From Bacillota bacterium (lineage in GTDB: Bacteria; Bacillota_A; Clostridia; DSM-8532): a DNA stretch of 5,400 bases. The position numbers and the translations under genes were made by a program. Shown here piece by piece: positions 1 to 5,400 of this stretch. The DNA lies in assembly GCA_023424865.1 (NCBI GenBank), contig JAFADM010000151.1, positions 1 through 5,400 of the forward strand. The letters are read 5' to 3'. The notes beneath the pieces are model-generated. The model saw only the letters and a list, made by a program, of their open reading frames with translations. It ran no database searches and was not told the DNA's origin. Within the stretch, counting starts at the first letter, position 1; every line of letters begins with the position of its first letter.

Positions 1-43
1 GCAGCAGAATGCAAGAGCAGAGGAAGACAGTATTTGTCATTAA
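1..43 (+). other. possible 3' tail of an upstream gene (undetermined)
   Basis: Two + strand frames enter from the left edge and close near the first complete gene. One, read from base 2, gives a short polar tail ending ...AEEDSICH with a TAA at 41-43, 15 bases before the TTG start at 59. The other, read from base 3, ends with a TGA at 66-68 and would overlap that gene by 10 bases. Either could be the C-terminus of a preceding operon gene, or neither. The stretch is too short to choose a frame or family. If one is real, the regulator is probably co-transcribed with it, because no convincing promoter is visible in 1-58. Confidence 0.25.
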
Positions 44-51
44 AAGGGAGG
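42..51 (+). promoter_or_regulatory. ribosome binding site fixing the TTG start of the regulator
   Basis: AAAAGGGAGG lies 7 bases before the TTG at 59-61. It supports a non-ATG start, since the next in-frame ATG is far inside the first membrane segment (residue 33). Confidence 0.75.
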
Positions 52-58
52 CTATCCA

Positions 59-2413
59 TTGCAGGTGAAAAGAAAGCTGTTCTCTTCCGCATTGAGTCAA
101 CTCCTGATAACTTATTCACTGCTGACCTTGATCGTTTCATTGATTATAGGTGTAATGGGCTTTTATTATTTTTCCCGGAACTACAACAAATCTATTGAAC
201 AGCTTGACAGGAAGCTTCTGGAGCATGTACGGGGCAATATTGAAGAGCTTGTACTCAATAAAACCTCAAAGGTTTATCTGGATCTGACAGATGCGGTACT
301 GGGTGAAAGCGTTCTGTATTTTTTTAATTATCCTCTGTACGGCAATTACTTTAATGTTGCCAACGCTCACCAATCCTTGCAAAAGCTTGTTAATACCAAT
401 CCGGATCTTATACAGTCCATCTTTGTTTATTACCGTGAAAATAATATGCTCATTTCCTCCACTGCGGGGCTGACCCGACTGGACTCGGGCAAAAACGACA
501 CCTACAGTAAAATAGACTGGCTGACGGCCATGCAGGACATGCCTGAAAAAACCCTCTGGTACGGTACCCGGCTTGCGCCCCTTTCCTTTGACCTGCCCAA
601 TAGCTGGGTTAATATTTTCAGCCTGGTAAAAACCTATCCCCTTGTTTCTTCTCAGAGCTATAAGGGATTTGTGGCCATTAACCTCTATGAAACTGCCATC
701 AGTGATATCATACAGGAGCTGGCGCCTGCCCAGGGCAACACACTATTTGTCATTGACGGCGAGGGCCGCGTCATATCCCATAAAGACAAGTCAATCCTTA
801 ACACGGTCCTCCCTAAGAACAGCTATGTTGAAAAAATACTTTCCTCACCGGAGGAGCAGGGAAGCTTTTTTGATCGCATTGACGGCAACGAGCAGGTGGT
901 TTCCTACACCTCTCTTGCAAACACTGGCTGGAAGCTTGTCAAGGTGGACTCTCTGAAGCTTTTTTACAGTGAATCCCGCGCAATCGGAATTAAGCTGCTC
1001 ATCGTATGCTGCGGCTCCATTCTGGTGGGGTTCCTCCTTTCGGTGCTTTTCAGCAACCGAATTTATTCCCCTTTAAGAACCATCCTCAATACAATATCAC
1101 GAAGCTATCTTTCTTCTGCTTCCGGCTACACTTCGGCCGGGGCGGTAAATGAATACGAGTACATTGACAAATCTTTCAAAAATATATCTGTGGAGATAAA
1201 CGAATTACGGCATACGCTGGATAAGAATTACCCCATAATCAAATACAAGCTTGTCAATGCCCTTTTTCACGACAGTATGGAAAGCAGCAGCGATCTGGAA
1301 GAGTATCTCAATATGCTGCAAATGTCTCATCTGCATCCCGTTTTCTGCTGTGCGGTTCTTGAACTGGATGCCGGGCAGCTTCAAAACGCGCTGCCGGAAC
1401 AGCGCCATTTTATTAAGTATATGATTATTGAGCATTTTGAAAACCAGAAGGAGCAGGATATTATCTTTCTTGCATCCGAGGTATCCAATACCCAGATAGG
1501 GGTAGTGGTCAATGCGGCGTCCGGAGACTGCTATGCCAAGGTTTGCGTTATTTTAGAGGGGATACTGGATCGTCTTTTAAAGGAATACTTCCTTTCCGTA
1601 AAAGCAGGCATTGGCTCCTTTAGTGAGAGCCTTCCCGATGCCCGGAATTCTTTTCGCCAGGCCGGGAGCTATCTTAAATACGCTTATTTTTTGCCGGAGC
1701 GCAGGCTTTTTTACGGTGAGGAGCTTATAAAGAGAGAAGAAAACAGCAGCGAGCTGCCGGATTATCTTCTCATTAACTTTGAAAGCGCCTTGGAGAACAA
1801 AAATTATAAGGATACCATGGAGGTGGTTGCCGGGTTTGCAGCTATGGCCAGCCAGGGCCCTTACTCTTCGGAACAATGCCACCAGATGCTCATCCGGTTA
1901 ATCCACATACTTTCCCGGTACACACGGAATGCGCCGTTTTCGGGACAGCCCAGGGAAAAAGGCAGCCTGTACCACAAGTTTACACAGCTTCTTAATATTC
2001 AGGATCTGCAAAAGTGGCTGTCGGATTATATCCGGACGGTCATCAAGCCTCAGGATTCAGACGTAACCATTTCCAACGCGGCTGTCTCACAAGTAGTGGA
2101 TTATATTGACAATCACCTTGCCAGTGAAATCTCCCTTGAACAGCTTGCGACTCTTGTGTACCTTGAGCCCACCTATTTAAGCCGCCTGTTTAAAAACGAG
2201 ACGGGAATGACCTATAGCGATTATATTACCTTTAAACGGATGGAGCTGAGCAAAAAGCTGCTTCTTGAAACCAGAATGAAAATAAACGATATTGCGTTAA
2301 AGTCGGGCTATTCCAATCCCTCTTATTTTAACATGAAGTTTAAGGCCTATTCGGGAATGACTCCGAAGCAATACCGGATGAGCCGGTCTTTGAAGGAACC
2401 TGAAGCTGAATGA
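59..2413 (+). CDS. membrane-anchored AraC-family transcriptional regulator with extracellular Cache-like sensor (YesN-type)
   Basis: A 784-residue one-component sensor-regulator starting at TTG. A short basic N-terminus (KRK) leads into a membrane segment at about residues 11-38. An extracellular region of about 39-308 includes a Cache-like stretch near 226-241 (LFVIDGEGRVISH) and a closing strand TGWKLVKV near 290-298. A second membrane segment spans about 311-332, followed by RIYSPL as in HAMP-like linkers. A cytoplasmic middle region (about 340-670) shows no motif I can name. The AraC/XylS domain occupies 679-776, with helix-turn-helix one near 691-712 (LEQLATLVYLEPTYLSRLFK) and two near 740-761. 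The family signature GYSNPSYFNMKFKAYSGMTPKQYR falls at 750-773. Such proteins couple an outside ligand directly to DNA binding without a kinase. Lying beside a sugar ABC operon, it is the probable activator of that operon (inference). Ligand unknown. Confidence 0.93.
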   Translation: MQVKRKLFSSALSQLLITYSLLTLIVSLIIGVMGFYYFSRNYNKSIEQLDRKLLEHVRGNIEELVLNKTSKVYLDLTDAVLGESVLYFFNYPLYGNYFNVANAHQSLQKLVNTNPDLIQSIFVYYRENNMLISSTAGLTRLDSGKNDTYSKIDWLTAMQDMPEKTLWYGTRLAPLSFDLPNSWVNIFSLVKTYPLVSSQSYKGFVAINLYETAISDIIQELAPAQGNTLFVIDGEGRVISHKDKSILNTVLPKNSYVEKILSSPEEQGSFFDRIDGNEQVVSYTSLANTGWKLVKVDSLKLFYSESRAIGIKLLIVCCGSILVGFLLSVLFSNRIYSPLRTILNTISRSYLSSASGYTSAGAVNEYEYIDKSFKNISVEINELRHTLDKNYPIIKYKLVNALFHDSMESSSDLEEYLNMLQMSHLHPVFCCAVLELDAGQLQNALPEQRHFIKYMIIEHFENQKEQDIIFLASEVSNTQIGVVVNAASGDCYAKVCVILEGILDRLLKEYFLSVKAGIGSFSESLPDARNSFRQAGSYLKYAYFLPERRLFYGEELIKREENSSELPDYLLINFESALENKNYKDTMEVVAGFAAMASQGPYSSEQCHQMLIRLIHILSRYTRNAPFSGQPREKGSLYHKFTQLLNIQDLQKWLSDYIRTVIKPQDSDVTISNAAVSQVVDYIDNHLASEISLEQLATLVYLEPTYLSRLFKNETGMTYSDYITFKRMELSKKLLLETRMKINDIALKSGYSNPSYFNMKFKAYSGMTPKQYRMSRSLKEPEAE

Positions 2414-2439
2414 CCCCCTTAAGGGGGTTTTTCTTTTTT
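2413..2439 (+). terminator. intrinsic terminator of the regulator gene
   Basis: ACCCCC at 2413-2418 pairs with GGGGGT at 2423-2428 around a TTAA loop. The T-rich run at 2428-2439 is broken by a single C. The stem begins with the last base of the TGA stop codon. It should end the regulator transcript and separate it from the transporter operon. On the reverse strand no T-run follows the stem, so it looks one-directional. Confidence 0.85.
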
Positions 2440-2466
2440 GACTTTATACTGATTTTTTGTGTTTTC

Positions 2467-2495
2467 ACAGGAATAAGAACAAATTAATAACAGGA
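2467..2495 (+). repeat. short direct repeat, possible AraC half-sites
   Basis: ACAGGA occurs at 2467-2472 and again at 2490-2495. In both copies a T lies two bases upstream, so the repeat is T-N-ACAGGA with a 23-base period, about two helical turns. AraC-family proteins often bind direct repeats spaced this way near the -35 region, and this pair brackets the candidate -35 at 2484-2489. A six-base repeat can easily arise by chance. Confidence 0.2.
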
Positions 2496-2512
2496 TGTCA
2501 CCTTTTTAGAAT
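2484..2512 (+). promoter_or_regulatory. candidate sigma-A promoter of the transporter operon
   Basis: TTAATA (2484-2489) and TAGAAT (2507-2512) match the -35 and -10 consensus at 4/6 and 5/6 with a 17-base spacer. Transcription would begin near 2519 and give a leader of about 107 bases. A weak -35 fits a promoter needing an activator such as the upstream AraC protein. A competing, weaker candidate is TTTGCA (2562-2567) with TATAAA (2583-2588), spacer 15. Confidence 0.4.
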
Positions 2513-2537
2513 AGCCTGTGCCGGTGTCCGGGGCTAT
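2511..2537. repeat. imperfect dyad upstream of the first permease gene
   Basis: ATAGCC (2511-2516) is the reverse complement of GGCTAT (2532-2537), with half-site centres 21 bases apart. Between them CCGG-TGT-CCGG (2521-2531) can fold on itself and stack directly on the GGCTAT arm, leaving a four-base bulge TGTG. It could be a protein operator overlapping the candidate -10 or start site, or an RNA stem if transcription starts further upstream. Confidence 0.35.
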
Positions 2538-2586
2538 ACTTGACTCAGCAGTTTCGTATTCTTTGCAGGATACGCTGAGCAGTATA
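2535..2586 (+). promoter_or_regulatory. long imperfect hairpin in the leader of the permease operon
   Basis: TATACT (2535-2540) pairs with AGTATA (2581-2586). CTCAG (2544-2548) pairs with CTGAG (2575-2579). CGTATTC (2555-2561) pairs with GGATACG (2568-2574) with one T-G wobble. The loop is TTTGCA (2562-2567). The total is 18 base pairs, interrupted by a small internal loop (TGA against C) and a six-base bulge (2549-2554). No T-run follows, so it is not an intrinsic terminator. It may act as an RNA stabiliser, a translation or attenuation control element, or a DNA operator. It matches no riboswitch class I can recognise. Confidence 0.45.
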
Positions 2587-2598
2587 AAAGCGCTTTTA
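2585..2598. promoter_or_regulatory. perfect 14-bp palindrome, cre-like / LacI-family operator candidate
   Basis: TAAAAGCGCTTTTA is its own reverse complement and has the central CG typical of LacI-family sites. Against the Gram-positive catabolite-repression pattern TGWAANCGNTNWCA it fits at every position except the symmetric outer G and C, which are A and T here. It lies 28-41 bases before the permease start codon, inside the leader of the candidate promoter, where a bound repressor could block elongation. Control by CcpA or by another LacI-type regulator is inferred. Confidence 0.45.
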
Positions 2599-2612
2599 GG
2601 AATAACACACTT

Positions 2613-2619
2613 AAAGGAG
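2613..2619 (+). promoter_or_regulatory. ribosome binding site deciding the first permease start
   Basis: AAAGGAG ends 6 bases before ATG 2626. The reading frame stays open upstream to a GTG at 2518, but that codon has no comparable site and the extension would cover the leader hairpin and palindrome. ATG 2626 is therefore preferred. Confidence 0.85.
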
Positions 2620-2625
2620 TACCCT

Positions 2626-3576
2626 ATGAAATCTGAAATGGTTTTAGCACACCGAAGGGTAAGGCTGAAAAAGGACGGCAGGCTGTTACGCTATTGGCAG
2701 AACCGGTACCTGCTGCTGCTTCTAATTCCCGGTCTCGTTTATTATTTCATTTTCCACTACATGCCCATGTACGGCATCCAGATAGCGTTTAAAAACTATT
2801 TTTTCCGGATGGGGATTAGCGGAAGCCCCTGGGTGGGCTTTGAGCACTTCAAGGATATGTTCGCTCTGGAGAGCTTCTGGCAGGTCTTTAGAAACACCTT
2901 TCTTATAAGCCTTTACAAGTTTATTTTTGGTTTTCCGGCACCTATTTTGTTTGCCATTCTTTTAAATGAGGTACGGCAGGCCAAATTAAAAAAGGTTGTT
3001 CAGACCATCAGCTATCTGCCCCATTTCATATCCTGGGTGGTCCTGGGGGGCCTCATGGTTCAGTTCCTGTCCCCTTCCATCGGGCCTATCAACACCCTTA
3101 TAAAAACGATGGGGGCGGATCCCGTATATTTTCTGGCGGACCCCAAATGGTTCAGAACCGTATTGGTGGCAACCTCCATGTGGAAAGGCGTGGGCTGGGG
3201 TTCCATTATTTATCTGGCAGCCCTTTCCGGTATTGATCCGAGCCTGTATGAAGCCTCGTATATCGATGGCGCCAACCGTTTCCAGCGCATCCTCTATATT
3301 ACAATCCCGTCTCTGGCACCTGTCATAACCATTATGCTGATTTTTGCCCTGAGGGGAATTGTCCAGGATGATTTTGACCAGATTTTTAACCTGTACAACC
3401 CTGCGGTGTACAATGTGGGGGATGTTTTAAGCACCTATACCTACCGAAGAGGGCTGGTGGATATGCAGTACAGCTTTTCAACGGCGGTAGGCCTTTTTAA
3501 GAATCTTCTGGCCTTTGTCTTTATCATAGCTGCCAATAGTATCGCTAAGCGAATTAATGAATACGGCATATGGTAA
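2626..3576 (+). CDS. lplB: CUT1-family sugar ABC transporter permease, LplB type
   Basis: A 316-residue inner permease subunit of a carbohydrate importer, within the usual family length. A basic N-terminus precedes six predicted membrane segments at about residues 28-50, 91-114, 126-148, 176-200, 228-245 and 286-305. The cytoplasmic EAA loop that docks on the ATPase is at about 208-232 (YEASYIDGANRFQRILYITIP), with the conserved IDGA core and the later IP. Family-typical stretches include YMPMYGIQIAFKNY (45-58), LPHFISWVV (131-139) and FDQIFNLYNPAVYNVGDVLSTYTYRRGL (250-277). It is the first gene of the transporter operon, and the partner permease begins 39 bases downstream. The symbol is by family; substrate unproven. 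Many such proteins are labelled aldouronate permeases by similarity alone. Confidence 0.93.
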   Translation: MKSEMVLAHRRVRLKKDGRLLRYWQNRYLLLLLIPGLVYYFIFHYMPMYGIQIAFKNYFFRMGISGSPWVGFEHFKDMFALESFWQVFRNTFLISLYKFIFGFPAPILFAILLNEVRQAKLKKVVQTISYLPHFISWVVLGGLMVQFLSPSIGPINTLIKTMGADPVYFLADPKWFRTVLVATSMWKGVGWGSIIYLAALSGIDPSLYEASYIDGANRFQRILYITIPSLAPVITIMLIFALRGIVQDDFDQIFNLYNPAVYNVGDVLSTYTYRRGLVDMQYSFSTAVGLFKNLLAFVFIIAANSIAKRINEYGIW

Positions 3577-3601
3577 GCTGCAGCTTTTTGAGTTTATGTC
3601 C

Positions 3602-3607
3602 GGGAGG
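3602..3607 (+). promoter_or_regulatory. ribosome binding site before tandem GTG-ATG start codons
   Basis: GGGAGG lies 5 bases before GTG 3613 and 8 bases before ATG 3616, which are adjacent in frame. Either could start the second permease; ATG is chosen as the stronger codon with normal spacing. The proteins differ by one residue. Confidence 0.7.
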
Positions 3608-3615
3608 CATGCGTG

Positions 3616-4500
3616 ATGTCAAATTTAAAAAAACTATCCAAAGGCGAATATGCCTTTGAAGGTACTAATATTTTTGTCCTTATCCTGTTTTGTCTGACAA
3701 CCCTGTACCCCTTTATTTATCTCCTGTCCCTGTCCTTTACCTCGGCGGACGCTTCCATGGTGAATATCCGCCTCATCCCCGAAAAGCTCAGTATCATGAA
3801 TTACCAGAAGGTGTTTGCTTCGCCCTACATCCTGACGGGCTTTCAATCCACCATTACCCGAACCGTTCTGGCCATTGTTACGGTAATCCCCGCAACGGTT
3901 TGTATGGCGTATCCCCTGTCAAAAAAGAATTTTCCCGATAAAAACCTGTGGACCGGGATTATCGTCTTTACCATGTTCTTCGGGGGAGGGCTGATACCCA
4001 ATTACCTGCTGGTAAAGGATCTGGGGCTTATAAATTCCGTCTGGTCATTGATTTTGCCGGGCCTGATACCGACTTTTTCCATGATTATTGTCCGGAATTT
4101 CTTTATGGCCATTCCGGACAGTCTTGAGGAATCAGCCAAAATTGACGGAGCCAACGACATATACATTTTGCTCATGATAGTGATCCCATTGTCTAAACCC
4201 ATTTTGGCAACCTTATTGCTCTGGGTGACTGTGGATCACTGGAATTCCTGGTTTGACAGCATGCTCTATATTACCGAGACCAAGAAACAGGTGCTCCAGA
4301 TTGTATTGCGGCGAATTGTTCTTGAAGGAACCCAGCAGCTTCTGGAGATGAACACGGGAGCTCATGACACAGAATCCGTAAGCCCTGAGTCGGTAAAAGC
4401 GGCGACAATAATGGTAACTACCTTGCCCATTATCATGACCTATCCCTTCCTGCAGAAATATTTCGTAAAGGGCATCCTTGTGGGATCGCTTAAGGGGTAG
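3616..4500 (+). CDS. lplC: CUT1-family sugar ABC transporter permease, LplC/YtcP type
   Basis: A 294-residue second permease subunit, the expected heterodimer partner of the LplB-type protein. Predicted membrane segments lie at about 18-40, 76-100, 112-132, 142-163, 194-210 and 262-280. The EAA loop is at about 170-193 (LEESAKIDGANDIYILLMIVIPLS), again with IDGA and the IP pair. Family hallmarks are YPFIYLLSLSF near 31-41, GGGLIPNYLLVKDLGLINS (123-141), DHWNSWFDSMLYI (207-219) and the C-terminal PFLQKYFVKGILVGSLKG. It is co-transcribed with the gene before it, with a 39-base gap and no terminator. A GTG three bases upstream (3613) is an alternative start. Orthologues are called LplC or YtcP, so the symbol is a family label. 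The substrate is unknown. Nothing is truncated or frameshifted. Confidence 0.93.
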   Translation: MSNLKKLSKGEYAFEGTNIFVLILFCLTTLYPFIYLLSLSFTSADASMVNIRLIPEKLSIMNYQKVFASPYILTGFQSTITRTVLAIVTVIPATVCMAYPLSKKNFPDKNLWTGIIVFTMFFGGGLIPNYLLVKDLGLINSVWSLILPGLIPTFSMIIVRNFFMAIPDSLEESAKIDGANDIYILLMIVIPLSKPILATLLLWVTVDHWNSWFDSMLYITETKKQVLQIVLRRIVLEGTQQLLEMNTGAHDTESVSPESVKAATIMVTTLPIIMTYPFLQKYFVKGILVGSLKG

Positions 4501-4512
4501 AAGGTTCTTAAG

Positions 4513-4570
4513 CCGGAATTTGAGATACCGTCTCTGTTTCATTTACTAATCGGGGATCGAAAGATTCCGG
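4513..4570 (+). repeat. long-range inverted repeat between the permease and binding-protein genes
   Basis: CCGGAAT (4513-4519) is the exact reverse complement of ATTCCGG (4564-4570). The stem extends by a T-G and a T-A pair to nine pairs (4513-4521 with 4562-4570). Inside, GAGA (4522-4525) and TCTC (4531-4534) form a small stem directly stacked on the outer one. In transport operons such spacer structures can stabilise the binding-protein message relative to the permeases. That role is inferred here. Confidence 0.35.
4520..4547 (+). promoter_or_regulatory. weak candidate internal promoter for the binding-protein gene
   Basis: TTGAGA (4520-4525) matches the -35 consensus at 5/6 and TTTACT (4542-4547) matches the -10 consensus at 4/6, with a 16-base spacer. 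It would give extra transcription of the lipoprotein gene, which importers need in excess over permeases. The -10 match is poor. Confidence 0.2.
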
Positions 4571-4580
4571 ATCATAAAAC

Positions 4581-4587
4581 AAGGAGG
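4581..4587 (+). promoter_or_regulatory. strong ribosome binding site of the binding-protein gene
   Basis: AAGGAGG ends 7 bases before ATG 4595 and is the closest match to the anti-Shine-Dalgarno sequence in the window. It selects this ATG over the in-frame ATGs at 4601 and 4613. Confidence 0.85.
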
Positions 4588-4594
4588 AAAATCT

Positions 4595-5400
4595 ATGAAA
4601 ATGAAAAAAAACATGGCCAGGCTCCTGTCACTCTTCCTGATTCCTGCGGTGCTTGTGGGCTGCGGCGCACAACCGGCAGGCCCTTCTCCCAGTGGAACGG
4701 CTCCGGCCGCACCACAGTCGCCTGCCGGAACAACAGAACCGGTTAAGGATCCCTATGAGCCTATAGAAGGGAAAAAATACCATATTCTGTGGACTGCCAA
4801 CCAGACTGCGCCGATTGCGGAAAATCCTGAAATCGTACAGATTTTTAATGAGAAGTTTAATGTTGAAATTGAGGTGCTGAATATTGAAAGCGGCAAGGCC
4901 GAGGAAATCATGGGCCTCAAATTCGCGGCAGGTGAAATACCCGATAAATTCGGAAGTACGGTCAACACCATGCCCAAATACTACACTCAAGGCGTTATGG
5001 CAGAAATCCCCCAAGAGGTGCTGAATAAATACGCACCTAATGTGGTAAGCCACCTGGAAAGCGATCAGGCCGGTGTATTGGAATATGGCAAATATGAGGG
5101 TAATTTATATGGGATTCCTCAGGAAATAAGGCTTCACAATATCTACAGAGCCCCCCTTGTTTACCGGGGAGACTGGATGAAGAACCTTGGAGTGGAAAAA
5201 TCACCGGAAACCCTGGCTGAGTTTGAAAGTCTTATGTACCGCTTTGCCAAGGATGACCCGGATAGAAATGGAAAGAACGATACCTATGGCCTTTCGGATA
5301 CATCTATGACCGCTGTGTACGGCGCTTTTGGCTACATACCCGGCAATTGGATGGAAAAGGACGGCCAGCTGGTGTACGGGGCTGTGCAGCCAGAGATGAA
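4595..5400 (+). CDS. lplA: extracellular sugar-binding lipoprotein of the ABC importer, LplA-type (3' truncated by window)
   Basis: The first 268 codons are present and no stop is reached. A lipoprotein signal peptide is clear: basic MKMKKNMAR, a hydrophobic core, then lipobox LVGC with the lipidated Cys at residue 23 (codon 4661-4663). A linker at about 24-58 rich in Pro, Ala, Gly, Ser and Thr tethers the domain to the membrane. The fold starts near KKYHILW (60-66). Family-typical stretches follow: NPEIVQIFNEKFNVEIEV, GNLYGIPQE, and LVYRGDWMKNLGVEKSPETLAEFESLMYRFA. An EF-hand-like loop DPDRNGKND at 221-229 has D221, D223, N225 and D229 at metal-ligand positions and is followed by TYGLS. It would bind the sugar and deliver it to the two permeases encoded upstream. 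The usual length is about 500-560 residues, so roughly half is seen. The substrate cannot be inferred. Confidence 0.9.
   Translation, partial: MKMKKNMARLLSLFLIPAVLVGCGAQPAGPSPSGTAPAAPQSPAGTTEPVKDPYEPIEGKKYHILWTANQTAPIAENPEIVQIFNEKFNVEIEVLNIESGKAEEIMGLKFAAGEIPDKFGSTVNTMPKYYTQGVMAEIPQEVLNKYAPNVVSHLESDQAGVLEYGKYEGNLYGIPQEIRLHNIYRAPLVYRGDWMKNLGVEKSPETLAEFESLMYRFAKDDPDRNGKNDTYGLSDTSMTAVYGAFGYIPGNWMEKDGQLVYGAVQPEM

Noticed and set aside
1205..1882. Antisense open frames within the regulator gene
   Set aside because: They have no ribosome binding sites or family resemblance and lie wholly inside a well-supported gene.
2495..2509. Tiny leader reading frame (ATG to TAG, four codons) before the permease operon
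   Set aside because: There is no properly spaced ribosome binding site and no regulatory codon run, and it overlaps the candidate -10.
2518..2625. In-frame upstream extension of the first permease from a GTG at 2518
   Set aside because: It has no ribosome binding site, would translate through the hairpin and palindrome, and adds a non-family N-terminus. ATG 2626 has a well-spaced AAAGGAG.
3575..3589. AAGCTGCAGCTT followed by T residues after the first permease stop, as a terminator
   Set aside because: The stem is only four pairs around a four-base loop and the T-run is short. The two permeases are expected to be co-transcribed.
4213..4542. Antisense open frame of 109 codons across the end of the second permease
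   Set aside because: It overlaps conserved permease residues on the other strand and shows no domain or start signal.
4628..5053. Antisense open frame of 141 codons opposite the binding-protein gene
   Set aside because: Its product is Arg/Cys-rich with no recognisable domain, while the + strand has a convincing lipoprotein. It is a shadow of that gene's codon pattern.
1..5400. CRISPR array, tRNA/rRNA genes, insertion sequence or attachment site
   Set aside because: Reading through the window I saw no regularly spaced repeats, no cloverleaf-like or rRNA-like stretch, no transposase and no flanking terminal repeats.

Overview
The window carries part of a carbohydrate-uptake locus of the Lpl/Ytc (CUT1-type ABC importer) class, typical of Bacillota. 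All genes found are on the + strand. The organism is probably a Clostridia or Paenibacillaceae member. This is inferred from the strong AGGAGG-type ribosome binding sites, the TTG start, the lipoprotein binding protein and a membrane-anchored AraC regulator next to LplB/LplC-type permeases. Base composition looks mid-range and even across the genes, with no sign of an inserted mobile element.

Layout: positions 1-58 hold at most the last few codons of an upstream gene and the ribosome binding site of the first complete gene. 59-2413 encodes a 784-residue membrane-bound one-component regulator: two membrane segments flank an extracellular Cache-like sensor, and an AraC-type DNA-binding domain lies at the C-terminus. 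A compact intrinsic terminator (2413-2439) starts at the last base of its stop codon. A 212-base non-coding region (2414-2625) follows, dense with symmetry elements: a candidate promoter, an imperfect dyad, an 18-pair hairpin and a perfect 14-bp palindrome close to the CcpA/LacI-family operator pattern. Then come two permease genes (2626-3576 and 3616-4500), a 94-base spacer with a long-range inverted repeat, and the first 268 codons of the substrate-binding lipoprotein gene (from 4595), which runs off the right edge.

Working model (inference): the regulator senses an external ligand, probably a sugar or oligosaccharide, and controls the downstream transporter operon. The binding protein captures the sugar outside the membrane and delivers it to the heterodimeric permease. 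No ATPase is encoded here, as expected for this subfamily, which generally relies on a shared MsmX-type ATPase encoded elsewhere. The substrate cannot be read from the sequence; the 'aldouronate' name often attached to these families is not evidence of it.

The gene content is ordinary. The region most worth a second look is the structured leader upstream of the first permease gene. I see no clear sign of a wholly new system.
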